Part shown: positions 9,625 through 19,350 of the stretch, one piece after another | Numbering within the stretch: the stretch's first letter is position 1 | How the letters are laid out: each line of letters opens with the position of its first letter | NCBI GenBank assembly: GCA_913056365.1 | Contig: CAJXLT010000002.1 | Location: 682,001 to 746,000 of the forward strand | Source of the DNA: an uncultured Paenibacillaceae bacterium | Lineage (GTDB): Bacteria; Bacillota; Bacilli; Paenibacillales; K13 | Length of the DNA stretch: 64,000 bases | Direction: 5' to 3' | Made by a program: the position numbers and the translations under genes | The notes under the pieces: generated by a model | The model's database searches: none | What the model was told of the DNA's origin: nothing | The model's input: the letters and a program-made list of their open reading frames with translations, nothing else

Positions 9625-10461
9625 TCACCGCCACACCCAACTGTGAAAATCAGACAGAGAAATGGACACGATAAAGTTCAATATGATGATCGCATAAGCA
9701 GCAAGGTTGAATTGAGCCAAGCGCCATGCCGACCATTTGGCTGCGGAGCGTTGCACCAGATAGGCGGTATAACCCGCAAGCAGCAGCAACGAGCTCAGTA
9801 CCTTCGGATCGTATATAAGTGTCCACTCCCCCATCACAATGATCCACCCTATGCCGATTAGCAAGGACAGGAGCAACAGCGACATCCCTATGACAGCAGT
9901 GTGGAAGGCTGACTTCTCCATCCTCTCCAGACTCGGTGTCCGATGCAGCACAGCTGACCAGCGCTTAGACTTGAGACGCCGATGAATGAACAGATACAAG
10001 CAAGCAAATACAGCGGATATTGTAAAAGCCGCATAGCTGCATACCGCCACGATAATATGGAACATGAGCAGCTTGTCACTGAAGGCCAAACTTTCACCGC
10101 TCGGCACTGTTGCCTCACTGTTGAATAAAGCCAGCACGAGCACGACGAACCCGGCACAGCTCATCGCAAACACTAGTAGATCATAGCCAAACAGCTTCGA
10201 CACGGAAAACACCAAAGAAAGCGTCACCAGCACCCATGCGAAGAAAAACAGCGTTTCGAACATAGTCAACACAGGCACATAATCTCCAACAAACATCCTC
10301 GTGAAGAAGAAGACAGCTTCTAACAGCCACACAAAAGCAAGCAGCCCTGTGCCCATCTGTTTCACATGCCGATCGTGTCGCATAAAATCGGAAAAGAAGA
10401 ACAGAAGGCTCAGGGCGTATACATACATAATGATATCAAACATCCAATTGTTCGTAATCAT
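9625..10461 (-). CDS. hemX: HemX, CcsA-family membrane protein
   Basis: Polytopic membrane protein of 278 aa with about eight hydrophobic segments, belonging to the cytochrome c assembly (CcsA/CcmC-like) family. In Bacillus HemX lowers the cellular amount of HemA. The Trp-rich face seen in true haem-handling CcsA proteins is only weakly present, while histidines occur in MFHIIVAVCSYA. The call rests largely on position directly after hemA plus topology. It ends 4 bases before the precorrin-2 dehydrogenase start. Confidence 0.88.
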   Translation of the reverse strand: MITNNWMFDIIMYVYALSLLFFFSDFMRHDRHVKQMGTGLLAFVWLLEAVFFFTRMFVGDYVPVLTMFETLFFFAWVLVTLSLVFSVSKLFGYDLLVFAMSCAGFVVLVLALFNSEATVPSGESLAFSDKLLMFHIIVAVCSYAAFTISAVFACLYLFIHRRLKSKRWSAVLHRTPSLERMEKSAFHTAVIGMSLLLLSLLIGIGWIIVMGEWTLIYDPKVLSSLLLLAGYTAYLVQRSAAKWSAWRLAQFNLAAYAIIILNFIVSISLSDFHSWVWR

Positions 10462-10482
10462 GAAAGCACCCCCGCCCGCTCC

Positions 10483-11865
10483 TTAGGAGCGTACCATCGC
10501 CTGACGAGGCCGCAGCATAACCTGGTGATCACGAGAATCAGCTGCAGCGCGTTGCTTATTGCTAAGCGGCTGCTGCTGGTCGGCCAGCTGATCCAGCTGT
10601 TCCTCCAGAGCAAAAATCTTAGTGAACATCTCAATCGCTTCATCGCCGTCTTTCTCTGCTGCCATTTCCTTAATTCGCAGGATGGGGTCATGCATCATCT
10701 GGTTGACGATGCTCTTGGTCAACTTGCGAATCACTTTCGCTTCTCGCTCTGACAAGTCCGGGAGCTTCTTGAACAAGCTGTCCATCGTCTCTTCATGCAC
10801 ATGGGCTGCTTTCTCCTGCAAAGCCCGAATAACGGGACTTAAACCCAAAGTTTTGAACCATTGATCGAACGCATCCATCTCCCGTACTATCATCGCTTCG
10901 ATCTTCATAGCCACTTGACGCCGCTTCTCCATGTTGCTCTCAACGATTCCTTCCAAGTCATCGATATCATAGAGAAATACATTCTGTACGTCCATAATGG
11001 CAGGGTCAAGATCGCGAGGTACTGCAATATCAATCATGAACAACGGACGAGACTTCCGCCCTTTCATCGTCTGCTCTAGCTGCGAGCGTGTGAGCACATA
11101 ACCTGCTGCGCCTGTTGAACTAATGACAATATCCGCTTCTGACAGTTGCCCCTCAATCTCCTCCAGCGTACAGGCGATTCCATCAAACTTGCCTGCCAAG
11201 TACGCAGCACGCTCTATCGATCGATTCGCTACGACAACTTTCGCGCAGCCGTTCGAATGCAGATGCTTGGCTGTCAGTTCACTCATCTTGCCCGCTCCGA
11301 GGATCAATACCGACTTGCCTGCAAAGCTGCCGAATATGCGCTTGCCCAGTTCTACCGCTGCGTAGCTAACCGATACCGCATTCTCACCAATTGAGGTTTC
11401 CGCATGTGCTCGTTTTGCCATCGTTACAGCTTGCTTAAACAGCATATTAAATAAAGTGCCTGTCGCTTGCTGCTCCTGCGCTGTCAGAAATGCGTCGCGA
11501 ACCTGGCCCAAAATTTGTGTTTCCCCGACGACCATGGAATCCAATCCGCTTGCAACGCGGAACAAGTGCTCAATGGCCTTCTCATCTTCATGAATGTATA
11601 GATGAGAATGAAACTCTTGCACCGGCACGCCGAACCATTGCTCCATGAAGGAGCGCAGATGATAGCCGCATACATGGTGGCGATCTACTACCGCGTAAAT
11701 TTCTGTCCGATTGCAGGTGGCGACAATCACGCATTCCAGGATACTCTTCGTCGCCTTCAACCGCTCAAGCGCTTCCGGCAAGTCTGCTTCCGCAACGGCG
11801 AAGCGTTCGCGAATTGCAACAGGAGCTGTCTTATAATTCAGGCCAACCGCTAGAATATGCATGTT
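10483..11865 (-). CDS. hemA: Glutamyl-tRNA reductase
   Basis: First committed step of tetrapyrrole synthesis: NADPH reduction of glutamyl-tRNA(Glu) to glutamate-1-semialdehyde. The 460 aa protein begins MHILAVGLNYKTAPV. It has the catalytic Cys in IVATCNRTEIY, VVGETQILGQV, a Rossmann NADPH site (VLILGAGKMSELTA) and a C-terminal dimerisation helix. A GTG three codons upstream is too close to the GGAGGTGA ribosome site, so the ATG at 11865 is preferred. First gene of the hem operon, preceded by an extended -10 promoter. Confidence 0.96.
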   Translation of the reverse strand, partial: NMHILAVGLNYKTAPVAIRERFAVAEADLPEALERLKATKSILECVIVATCNRTEIYAVVDRHHVCGYHLRSFMEQWFGVPVQEFHSHLYIHEDEKAIEHLFRVASGLDSMVVGETQILGQVRDAFLTAQEQQATGTLFNMLFKQAVTMAKRAHAETSIGENAVSVSYAAVELGKRIFGSFAGKSVLILGAGKMSELTAKHLHSNGCAKVVVANRSIERAAYLAGKFDGIACTLEEIEGQLSEADIVISSTGAAGYVLTRSQLEQTMKGRKSRPLFMIDIAVPRDLDPAIMDVQNVFLYDIDDLEGIVESNMEKRRQVAMKIEAMIVREMDAFDQWFKTLGLSPVIRALQEKAAHVHEETMDSLFKKLPDLSEREAKVIRKLTKSIVNQMMHDPILRIKEMAAEKDGDEAIEMFTKIFALEEQLDQLADQQQPLSNKQRAAADSRDHQVMLRPRQAMVRS

Positions 11866-11901
11866 CTCGCTCACCTCCTCTATAAATTAAAATCAGTATT
11901 G

Positions 11902-11910
11902 ATTATAGCA
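11902..11910 (-). promoter_or_regulatory. Extended -10 promoter of the hemA operon
   Basis: On the minus strand TGCTATAAT (11910-11902) is a perfect extended -10 element, 36 bases upstream of the hemA ATG. No good -35 lies at 16-18 bases, which fits an extended -10 type promoter. I see no convincing PerR box (TTATAATNATTATAA), although hemA is PerR-controlled in Bacillus. Confidence 0.6.
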
Positions 11911-11995
11911 TACTTGTCGAAATCAAGCGGACAAAGTTTTGAATAAAGTTTGAAAATATATTTTATCACTGTGTGCTAGTATACCCGAATACAGG

Positions 11996-12526
11996 CTACT
12001 CTAACATTGCCGCTTGTAAGAACAGGCGCATCTCTTCATCTAATTTTGCAAGCTCTTCACTAACCGATGTATGTAGTTTTCCCTGATCAGTAATAAGCTG
12101 TTTGTATACAGGCTGCACAGCAACCACATAAGCATGCATACGTTCCAACACCTGAATCTCCTCAGGCATGAGTGTACGGTTGCCGGTAATCTGCAAGCTA
12201 AGTACATACTGTAGAAAGTCATTCAGAGCTCCCCATTCAGTGACCTCTCCTCTTCCTACAGCCATCATGAGACGCTGATGCGCGAACTGCGCCGTATAGA
12301 CTGCTTGCTGCAACGAATCCAAAGCCCCTGTCGAATCGACTCGTCCAGCTTCAGCTGTGCTGCTGTTCAGAATCTGCAGCTGAAATACGGATACTTGATG
12401 CAGCATCACAAGTGCATTCTCACGTTCTGGTACATCTACATATACTTGATACATCTGAACTACCGGCCATCCGATCAGCATGATCAGCAGCAAATAAAAC
12501 AATGCTCTCGCTCTTTTCTTGGACAT
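11996..12526 (-). CDS. Unknown protein with one N-terminal membrane segment
   Basis: I do not recognise this 176 aa protein. It starts KKRARAL followed by a hydrophobic stretch (about residues 8-24). The rest is hydrophilic and helix-rich, with coiled-coil-like spacing (ISSE/ELAKLDEEMRLFL near the end), so it is probably an extracytoplasmic helical domain anchored by the N-terminus. The frame is open to 12619, but GGGAGGGGAGC just before the ATG at 12526 fixes the start. It lies alone between hemA and speD with a terminator upstream. Confidence 0.6.
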   Translation of the reverse strand: MSKKRARALFYLLLIMLIGWPVVQMYQVYVDVPERENALVMLHQVSVFQLQILNSSTAEAGRVDSTGALDSLQQAVYTAQFAHQRLMMAVGRGEVTEWGALNDFLQYVLSLQITGNRTLMPEEIQVLERMHAYVVAVQPVYKQLITDQGKLHTSVSEELAKLDEEMRLFLQAAMLE

Positions 12527-12617
12527 AAGCTCCCCTCCCATACATACGCTTGTATATGCATATGGACAAAGTAGGGGAAACATGTGCAAACAATCACCTA
12601 CAAAATAGTGACATAAC

Positions 12618-12641
12618 AAAAAACCACGGATCGCTCCATGG
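12618..12641 (-). terminator. Terminator of speD
   Basis: On the minus strand CCATGG-AGCGAT-CCGTGG forms a 6-bp stem (one T-G wobble) followed by six T. It starts 25 bases after the speD stop. Confidence 0.85.
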
Positions 12642-12665
12642 CTTTCGTTGCTTACATTCTTAAAT

Positions 12666-13067
12666 TTACTTCACGGTCTGCAATTGCTTCAATACCGGTG
12701 TCTCTACTTGAAGCTCGCCGATGCCGCGAATGAGTTTTTTCGCATGAACTGTAGTCGGTTCCAAGACGGATACCAAGTAGTCGATCGCTACTTGCGGGTC
12801 TACAGTTTCTCCACAGGTATAACAGTCTACTGCCGCGAATCCTTTCTCAGGATACGTGTGGATGGAGAGGTGACTTTCTGATAACAGCACCAACACTGTC
12901 GCGCCCTGAGGCTCGAATTGCTTGCCTTGTACAGACAGCACCGTTGCACCGGATGCTTCGGCCGCTTCCACCATATGGGCTTGCAGCCATTCCGCATTGT
13001 CTAATTTGTCAAAATCGACACCCCAAGTGTCAACAGCAACATGTCTTCCGAAAGTTGAATATTCCAT
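12666..13067 (-). CDS. speD: S-adenosylmethionine decarboxylase proenzyme (SpeD/SpeH, class 1B)
   Basis: Makes decarboxylated SAM, the aminopropyl donor for spermidine. The 133 aa proenzyme contains SESHLSIHTYPEKGF: cleavage between Glu and Ser (second Ser of SESH) would create the pyruvoyl group. The proton-donor/processing His and Cys occur in SIHTYPEKG and DCYTCGE. The start MEYSTFGRHVAVDTWG is chosen by family length and a GGGGG ribosome site; the frame is open 45 bases more. Monocistronic, with a long leader of about 150 bases and a clear terminator. No spermidine synthase gene is adjacent. Confidence 0.93.
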   Translation of the reverse strand: MEYSTFGRHVAVDTWGVDFDKLDNAEWLQAHMVEAAEASGATVLSVQGKQFEPQGATVLVLLSESHLSIHTYPEKGFAAVDCYTCGETVDPQVAIDYLVSVLEPTTVHAKKLIRGIGELQVETPVLKQLQTVK

Positions 13068-13224
13068 CTTCCGGTTCCCCCTTCCTAGGAATAAAATGTT
13101 TGGAAATTTCATCCGCTAGGACCTACGTCATTCACTTCTCGAGGGAAGAACTCTCTCACAACTTACGTTGTCCTGAGATCCTGAGTGAATCCTGGTTCCT
13201 AATATAATGTTGTCAACGAAGATA

Positions 13225-13253
13225 AAAATAACATCTATCCGTTCGAATTGCAA
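13225..13253 (-). promoter_or_regulatory. Possible promoter of speD with long leader
   Basis: TTGCAA (13253-13248), 17 bases and TATTTT (13230-13225) lie on the minus strand. This would give a leader of about 150 bases before the speD ATG. The leader contains a small hairpin (ACAAC-GTAA-GTTGT) and repeated CAGGA/TCAGGA words. The rest of 13254-13462 shows no gene. Confidence 0.4.
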
Positions 13254-13462
13254 TACTTTTTTTTTTGAATATCCAGTAAAGGGAAGTGTGATATTCGCCT
13301 ATACTCTAATATACGCACGCATACGCTATCTATCTCGGAATTGCTGTCATATCATTCCTTGCTTGCACAGCGCCCCACAACTGCTTTCATATGCTTATTC
13401 ACAATAAACCGCCGAGTACGAATGTGCATTCGTTCCCGACGGCTCAATTTCTGTATACCTTA

Positions 13463-14053
13463 TTAAGCTTCCAGAATAAACAAGCGGTTCGTCTGAATAC
13501 GAAGCTCACTGTCTATCCGATCCCGCTCCGCATCGTCAACGGCCACATTACGTTGATCCAACAACATATTGATATCCAATCGAACGAGCATAATTTCTTC
13601 CTCAACGTCTTGCTTCCGGTATAATTGTTCCAACTTCCCTACTGTATGCTTATATTCGAATATGAGCTTGCGTTCCTGTCCGCGCACTTCCTCGATCTTC
13701 GATACTGCACCGTGCGTATACTGATACACCATCACATAGCCATTATAAATCCGATGAACGAGCGCATCACCCTTGAATTGTGCAACTGCCTTCCTCATAG
13801 CATTAACTAGCGCCGGGCGTATTAACCGAAATGAACCAGTTACCCAATAGTTACTTCCGCGACGCTCGAACGTCAGGGTTCCTTCTTCGCCGTTCTCATG
13901 CTCCAAGAATGCCACTTCCTGATTGCCGTTATCAAATACCTTCATCTGCAAGGAGATCTGGTGATCTGTGAACAACTGCATCAATGCTCTTAATTCGGCT
14001 TCTGTCACTGTAAAGCAGGCTTTGACATATTGCGTCGCTAACCGCTTAGCCAT
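13463..14053 (-). CDS. Conserved-looking cytosolic protein of unknown function
   Basis: A 196 aa protein without signal peptide or membrane segment. It opens AKRLATQYVKACFTVTEAEL, has a beta-rich middle (VAFLEHENGEEGTLTFERR, YWVTGSF), a hydrophobic YNGYVMVYQY, and a long charged C-terminal helix ending LRIQTNRLFILEA that may form a coiled coil. I cannot assign a family. The ATG at 14053 is favoured over 14080 because GAGGGG lies 5 bases upstream. It is transcribed with engB's direction but after engB's terminator. Confidence 0.65.
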   Translation of the reverse strand: MAKRLATQYVKACFTVTEAELRALMQLFTDHQISLQMKVFDNGNQEVAFLEHENGEEGTLTFERRGSNYWVTGSFRLIRPALVNAMRKAVAQFKGDALVHRIYNGYVMVYQYTHGAVSKIEEVRGQERKLIFEYKHTVGKLEQLYRKQDVEEEIMLVRLDINMLLDQRNVAVDDAERDRIDSELRIQTNRLFILEA

Positions 14054-14165
14054 AAATACCCCTCGATTCATTTTTTTCAAAAAAGAGATACCTTCTCATC
14101 AATTATTATACTATATGAGGAGTCATTATTCCTGCCAACGGAGCGCGATTTTACCGCAAAAACAG

Positions 14166-14202
14166 GAAAAATCACGGTTGGTTGCGCATCCTCCCGTGAT
14201 TT
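14166..14202 (-). terminator. Terminator of engB
   Basis: On the minus strand AATCACGG and CCGTGATT pair around a 15-base loop and are followed by TTTTCCTGTTTTT. It lies about 40 bases after the engB stop. Confidence 0.8.
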
Positions 14203-14244
14203 CAAGCAAATTCCTCTGCTTGTTGCCGAATGTTCAAGCAATCC

Positions 14245-14871
14245 CTAACCATTATCTTCTTCCGATAGGTCCGTATCGGTCGAATCGCTTGTGACCGCTT
14301 CTATTAATATACTCCATAACTCTTCACGGCCAAGTCCGCTTATTGAAGAGAAGAGCAGCGGCTGCTGACCTTCGGGCATACCGAGCGTATCTCGTGCAAT
14401 GCGAATATGCTTCGCCCATTTCGAACGCGGGAGCTTGTCCGCCTTCGTCACTACGACCTGACAAGGAATTGCATAATGCCGCATCCAATCATACATCAGG
14501 CAATCATCCTCGGTCGGGGGGTGACGCAAATCAACGATCAACAAGACGAGACGAAGCGGTTCTCGTTCACGCAAGTAAGCTTCAATTAATTGCCCCCATT
14601 TTTGTCGCTGTACCTTAGATACTTTGGCATAACCATATCCAGGGAAATCTACAAAGTATAATTGTTCATTAATGCGGTAGTAATTCAAGGTTTGTGTTTT
14701 ACCAGGCTGTGAGCTTGTTCGCGCCAATGATTTGCGTTGCAACAGCCGATTGATCAGCGAGCTCTTGCCCACATTGGAACGCCCTGCCAGAGCGATCTCC
14801 GGCAGGGCATCTTGCGGAAGCTGATGCGGTTCGGCCGCGCTGATGACAAATTCAGCTTGCGTTATCTTCAT
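14245..14871 (-). CDS. engB: Ribosome biogenesis GTPase EngB (YsxC/YihA)
   Basis: Essential GTPase in late 50S subunit assembly. The 208 aa protein shows all G motifs: G1 GRSNVGKSSL, G2 region with TQTLNYYRI, G3 DFPGYGYAKV, G4 VTKADKLPR and G5 FSSISGLG. It follows lonA by 18 bases, as ysxC follows lonA in Bacillus, and a terminator comes after it. Confidence 0.97.
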   Translation of the reverse strand: MKITQAEFVISAAEPHQLPQDALPEIALAGRSNVGKSSLINRLLQRKSLARTSSQPGKTQTLNYYRINEQLYFVDFPGYGYAKVSKVQRQKWGQLIEAYLREREPLRLVLLIVDLRHPPTEDDCLMYDWMRHYAIPCQVVVTKADKLPRSKWAKHIRIARDTLGMPEGQQPLLFSSISGLGREELWSILIEAVTSDSTDTDLSEEDNG

Positions 14872-14889
14872 GTTCCGACCTCCACCAAG

Positions 14890-17229
14890 TTACTTCGCGT
14901 GCACCGGTGTGACAAGTGCATGCTTCAATACTTCATCCATATGTTCGACGGGAACGAATTCCATCGCTTCCTTCACACTGTCGGGGACATCCTCCAAATC
15001 CTTCTCATTGTCCTTCGGCAGCAGCACCTTCGATATGCCTGCACGATGAGCAGCCAATGATTTCTCCTTCAAGCCGCCGATAGGGAGTACGCGTCCGCGA
15101 AGCGTAATCTCCCCGGTCATAGCCACCTTGCGGCTTACTGGAATGTTGGTCAGGGCAGAAATCAGTGCAGTAGCGAGCGTGATACCTGCAGATGGCCCAT
15201 CCTTAGGAATGGCACCTTCTGGAATATGAATGTGAATATCATTGTTCTCGTGAAATCCTTCGGGGAGCTGGAATTCCTGCGCCTTCGAACGCGTATAGCT
15301 GAACGCAGCCTGAGCCGATTCCTTCATCACGTCACCCAGCTTGCCCGTCAATGTAAGCTTGCCAGTACCCGGCAATATGCTTACTTCTATATTCAGTGTG
15401 TCTCCTCCAACCTCGGTCCATGCCAATCCCGTAACCGATCCGATCTGATCCTTCTCCTCCGCTTGACCGAAGCGAAACTTGGAAGCACCCAAGTAATCGT
15501 GCAAGTTATCCTCGCGAATCTCAATCGGTTGATCTCGATCGCCAGACACAATCTCTTTCGCAGCCTTCCTGCACACAGCCGCAATCTGCTGCTCCAGGTT
15601 GCGCACGCCTGCCTCCCGCGTGTATTCGCGGATGACCTTCAGAATCGCGGCTTCCTTCATGATCAGCTGCTCGTCTGCTAGTCCGTGGTCTTCCTTCTGC
15701 TTGGGCAACAAATAGCGGAGCACGATCTGCATCTTCTCAAGTTCTGTGTAACCCGAGATGTATAGCACTTCCATCCGATCCAGCAACGGACGCGGAATGT
15801 TATGCACAGCATTCGCCGTTGTAATAAACATAACGTTAGATAAGTCAAAAGGCAGTTCAATGTAATGATCGCTAAAGGTACTGTTCTGCTCCGGATCCAG
15901 CACTTCGAGCAGCGCAGATGCCGGATCGCCTCTGAAATCCATTGCCATCTTATCAATTTCGTCAAGCAGGAATACCGGGTTGTTCGTACCAGCATTCTTC
16001 ATGCCTTGAATAATTCTGCCGGGCATCGCACCTACGTATGTTCTTCGGTGCCCGCGAATTTCCGCTTCATCCCGAACGCCCCCGAGCGAGATACGTACGA
16101 ATTCTCTGCCAAGTGAACGAGCAATCGAACGGGCCAATGAGGTTTTGCCAACACCTGGCGGCCCGACGAAGCACAGAATCGGACCTTTCAGTTTATTGAC
16201 CAATTGCTGTACAGCCAAGTATTCCAAAACCCGTTCCTTCGGTTTCTCAAGACCGTAGTGGTCTTCATCCAAGATTTCCTCGGCTTTGCGAATATCCAGA
16301 TCGTCTACAGTCTGCTTCTTCCACGGCAAGGTGAGCAGCCAGTCGATATAATTGCGAATGACGCCTCCTTCTGCGGATGTCGCGGGTGTCTTCTCCAGTC
16401 GATCGATTTCCTTCTCAACCTTCTCCCTGACATTGTCCGGGATCTCGTTCTTCTCTAATAACTCCTTCAATTCTTCAACTTCGCCGGTCCGGCCTTCCTT
16501 ATCGCCGAGTTCCTTCTGAATCGCCTTCATCTGCTCGCGCAAGTAATATTCCTTCTGCGTCTTCTCCATCTGCTTCTTGACGCGTTGGCTAATCTTGCGC
16601 TCCAGCTCCAGCACTTCTCGTTCATTATTCAGAATATCGAGCAGTTTCTCCAATCGCTTGCCTACATCTACAGTTTCCAAAATCTCTTGTTTGTCCTTAA
16701 TCTTCAAGGAGAGGTGGCTAGAAATCACGTCTGCAAGCCGACCCGGCTCCGAAATATCTGAAACCGCCGCTAACGTCTCAGGCGTCACCTTCTTCGAAAG
16801 GTTAATATAATGTTCAAATTGATTCAATACCGTTCGCATTAACGCATCCATCTCGGAATCAGCATCCTGCACTTCTTCAAGCTCTCGCACAGATACTTCA
16901 AAGTACGGATGGTCCGAAGTATACGCGGTGATTTCCGATCTGGACAATCCCTCCACTAGCACGCGAATCGTTCCGTTCGGCAGCTTCAGCATTTGTCGAA
17001 CCTTAGATACGGTGCCGACACGATATATATCATCCTGCTTCGGATCTTCAATATTCATTTCAGACTGTGAGCAGAGAAAAATCAGATTCTCTTCCAGCAT
17101 AGCTTTCTCCAAAGCTTTGACCGATTTTTCCCGGCCCACATCCAAGTGCAGCACCATGCTGGGATAAACAAGGAGACCCCGCAAAGGCAAAAGAGGTAGT
17201 TGTCGTACTTTTCCTTTGTTGGTTGCCAT
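14890..17229 (-). CDS. lonA: ATP-dependent Lon protease
   Basis: Cytosolic AAA+ serine protease of 779 aa, standard length. Order: N-terminal substrate domain (about 1-200, starting [13 protein letters not shown]), a coiled linker, the AAA+ module with Walker [10 protein letters not shown] and Walker [10 protein letters not shown], and a C-terminal protease domain with catalytic Ser in KDGPSAGIT and catalytic Lys in [14 protein letters not shown]. Followed by engB. A promoter is visible in the lonB-lonA gap, so it need not depend on lonB transcription. Confidence 0.98.
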   Translation of the reverse strand: MATNKGKVRQLPLLPLRGLLVYPSMVLHLDVGREKSVKALEKAMLEENLIFLCSQSEMNIEDPKQDDIYRVGTVSKVRQMLKLPNGTIRVLVEGLSRSEITAYTSDHPYFEVSVRELEEVQDADSEMDALMRTVLNQFEHYINLSKKVTPETLAAVSDISEPGRLADVISSHLSLKIKDKQEILETVDVGKRLEKLLDILNNEREVLELERKISQRVKKQMEKTQKEYYLREQMKAIQKELGDKEGRTGEVEELKELLEKNEIPDNVREKVEKEIDRLEKTPATSAEGGVIRNYIDWLLTLPWKKQTVDDLDIRKAEEILDEDHYGLEKPKERVLEYLAVQQLVNKLKGPILCFVGPPGVGKTSLARSIARSLGREFVRISLGGVRDEAEIRGHRRTYVGAMPGRIIQGMKNAGTNNPVFLLDEIDKMAMDFRGDPASALLEVLDPEQNSTFSDHYIELPFDLSNVMFITTANAVHNIPRPLLDRMEVLYISGYTELEKMQIVLRYLLPKQKEDHGLADEQLIMKEAAILKVIREYTREAGVRNLEQQIAAVCRKAAKEIVSGDRDQPIEIREDNLHDYLGASKFRFGQAEEKDQIGSVTGLAWTEVGGDTLNIEVSILPGTGKLTLTGKLGDVMKESAQAAFSYTRSKAQEFQLPEGFHENNDIHIHIPEGAIPKDGPSAGITLATALISALTNIPVSRKVAMTGEITLRGRVLPIGGLKEKSLAAHRAGISKVLLPKDNEKDLEDVPDSVKEAMEFVPVEHMDEVLKHALVTPVHAK

Positions 17230-17273
17230 ATTCCGTAACCCCCAATCGGTTCGTTATCTTTGCTGTATGTCTC

Positions 17274-17303
17274 ATTGTAGCAAAACCGTCTTGAAAACAC
17301 CAA
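17274..17303 (-). promoter_or_regulatory. Promoter of lonA
   Basis: TTGGTG (17303-17298), 18 bases and TACAAT (17279-17274) preceded by TGC, forming an extended -10, lie on the minus strand 45 bases upstream of the lonA start. No CtsR heptad repeat (GGTCAAA) is seen near it. Confidence 0.6.
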
Positions 17304-17366
17304 TAAGCGGAAGTCTCGCCCTTACATAACTGCAACGAATCTAAAACGCTTATACGGATAGACAGC

Positions 17367-19094
17367 CTATTCTGTAGTAGACTTGGCTTGCATGAACGGC
17401 AATATCGGTTGTACGGCAGGTTCAATATTCGGGTCCATCCAGTCGTGTTCCGCTTCTCTCTGTTCAGATATCGACTTGGCCCAATCCGGAAACGCGTAGC
17501 AGATTACTTCCTCCACCGTTTCAACCGGAATCACATCAATATCGTCCAGCCCGGCGAACATCTCCTGCCAATTGTCCTTCGGAATGAGCACTTTCTCGAC
17601 ACCAGCCTGCATCGCTGCCTCTACCTTAGCCACTACACCGCCGACAGGCTTCACACGTCCATGTATACTCACTTCACCGGTCATAGCCAAGCGATGATCG
17701 ATCGGTATACGACGAATCGAGGAAGTCACTGCGCAAGCGATGGCAATACCGGCAGACGGACCGTCAATAGGCACCCCACCCGGGAAATTTAGATGAATGT
17801 CATAGTTATAAGGATTGAGACCAATCTGGCGAAGCACCGTACATACATTTTCCACCGAGCTCCTAGCCATACTTTTGCGGCGAATTTTGCGCGTGCTTCC
17901 GCCAAGCTCCTCCTCCTCAACTGCTCCAGTAATCGTCAGCTTGCCTGCTCCTGGTATTTCCGCATTTATGCTCGTCACTTCTATTTCCAATAATGTTCCA
18001 ACATTCGGACCATGCACGGCCAAGCCGTTACAATATCCGATCTTCTGCTCCTTCGGCACCTTCTTCTGTGTACGCGGGGAAATTTGACTGCTGTTCACAA
18101 CCCACTCCACATCTTCAACCCGGACGCGATCACGTCCCTCAGTAATGGCTAGTCCAGCAGCCAGCTGAATCATATTCACTGCCTCTCTGCCATTGGATGC
18201 GTAATTGACTATAACCCGAACGGCCTCTGGATTATCGGGCATGCTTAGTTTTGTAATGGCGCTCTGCGCTATTTGTGCGATTTCATCAGGCAGCAGCGGC
18301 TTGAAGTAAATTTCCATACAGCGTGAGCGAATCGCAGGAGGAATTTCATCCGGCGTACGTGTCGTTGCGCCTACAAGCCGAAAGTCAGCAGGCAGTCCGT
18401 TCTGGAAAATATCATGAATATATCTCGGAATATTCGTATCCTCTTCATGATAATAAGAGCTTTCCAAGAAGACTTTACGGTCCTCCAGCACCTTCAACAG
18501 TTTATTCATCTGGACGGGATGCAATTCACCAATCTCATCAATGAACAAGACCCCTCCGTGCGCCTTCGTCACAGCTCCTTGCTTCGGCTGCGGTACACCT
18601 GCAACCCCCATCGCTCCTGCTCCTTGATAAATCGGATCATGCACAGAGCCTATTAATGGATCAGCAATGCCTCGTTCATCGAAGCGCGCTGTCGTCGCAT
18701 CAATCTCTACAAACTTGGCATCCTGCAAGAACGGGGATGATGCATGCTGCTTCGCTTGCTCCAGAACGACCCTGGCTGCTGCTGTCTTCCCGACGCCCGG
18801 CGGTCCGTAGATAAGCACATGTTGCGGGTTCGGCCCGCACAAGGCAGCCTTCAGCGCTTTCAGCCCTTCCTTCTGACCGATAATATCTTTCATAGACTGA
18901 GGACGGGTTTTCTCCGCAAGCGGCTGTGTCAACTGGATGGAGCGCAGCTTGCGGAGCTTCTCCATTTCCTTCTTCGACTCCCGATCCACTGCCGATTTAT
19001 TGGACTGCTGGTTGCGCAGCAGATTCCAAAAATACAACCCGATAATTACAGCAAAAAACACTTGAACGATCATTAATACCATCATCATATTCAT
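17367..19094 (-). CDS. lonB: LonB, membrane-anchored Lon-like protease
   Basis: 575 aa AAA+ protease with an N-terminal membrane segment (about residues 4-24), Walker [12 protein letters not shown], Walker B GGVLFIDEIGEL, and a Lon protease domain with Ser in IDGPSAGIA and Lys in VVAKVEAAM. In Bacillus LonB is controlled by SigF in the forespore. I cannot define a SigF promoter here with confidence. The frame is open to 19211, but AGGAG 9 bases before the ATG at 19094 and the following membrane segment decide the start. Confidence 0.95.
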   Translation of the reverse strand: MNMMMVLMIVQVFFAVIIGLYFWNLLRNQQSNKSAVDRESKKEMEKLRKLRSIQLTQPLAEKTRPQSMKDIIGQKEGLKALKAALCGPNPQHVLIYGPPGVGKTAAARVVLEQAKQHASSPFLQDAKFVEIDATTARFDERGIADPLIGSVHDPIYQGAGAMGVAGVPQPKQGAVTKAHGGVLFIDEIGELHPVQMNKLLKVLEDRKVFLESSYYHEEDTNIPRYIHDIFQNGLPADFRLVGATTRTPDEIPPAIRSRCMEIYFKPLLPDEIAQIAQSAITKLSMPDNPEAVRVIVNYASNGREAVNMIQLAAGLAITEGRDRVRVEDVEWVVNSSQISPRTQKKVPKEQKIGYCNGLAVHGPNVGTLLEIEVTSINAEIPGAGKLTITGAVEEEELGGSTRKIRRKSMARSSVENVCTVLRQIGLNPYNYDIHLNFPGGVPIDGPSAGIAIACAVTSSIRRIPIDHRLAMTGEVSIHGRVKPVGGVVAKVEAAMQAGVEKVLIPKDNWQEMFAGLDDIDVIPVETVEEVICYAFPDWAKSISEQREAEHDWMDPNIEPAVQPILPFMQAKSTTE

Positions 19095-19275
19095 ACCCAA
19101 GATCTCCTTCCTGCCCTTTTTTTCGTACGCTCTTGGTCTCCCCCGCGAATTAACGTTCCCCAAAGCGTGCCTTACCCAGCTCTCATCGTCGCCACCCCCA
19201 CGTTCTTTCATACCTGCTAGTATTTCCCCTTCACACCGATGCTAATCTCTTGTGAGAGAATCCTTCCACCCAACT

Positions 19276-19302
19276 AAAAAAAGGGAACCCTAGGGGGTTC
19301 CC
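19276..19302 (-). terminator. Terminator of the surface-protein operon
   Basis: On the minus strand GGGAACCC-CCTA-GGGTTCCC is an 8-bp perfect stem followed by seven T, 49 bases after the stop of the 2142-aa gene. It isolates this operon from lonB. Confidence 0.92.
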
Positions 19303-19350
19303 TTGCTGTCAGGCTAGTCGTTCTGACCAGCCGCTATAGTCCGTTCTCAT

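Noticed and set aside
11866-11995. PerR box before hemA
   Set aside because: A/T-rich words are present around the -10 but no good TTATAATNATTATAA match.
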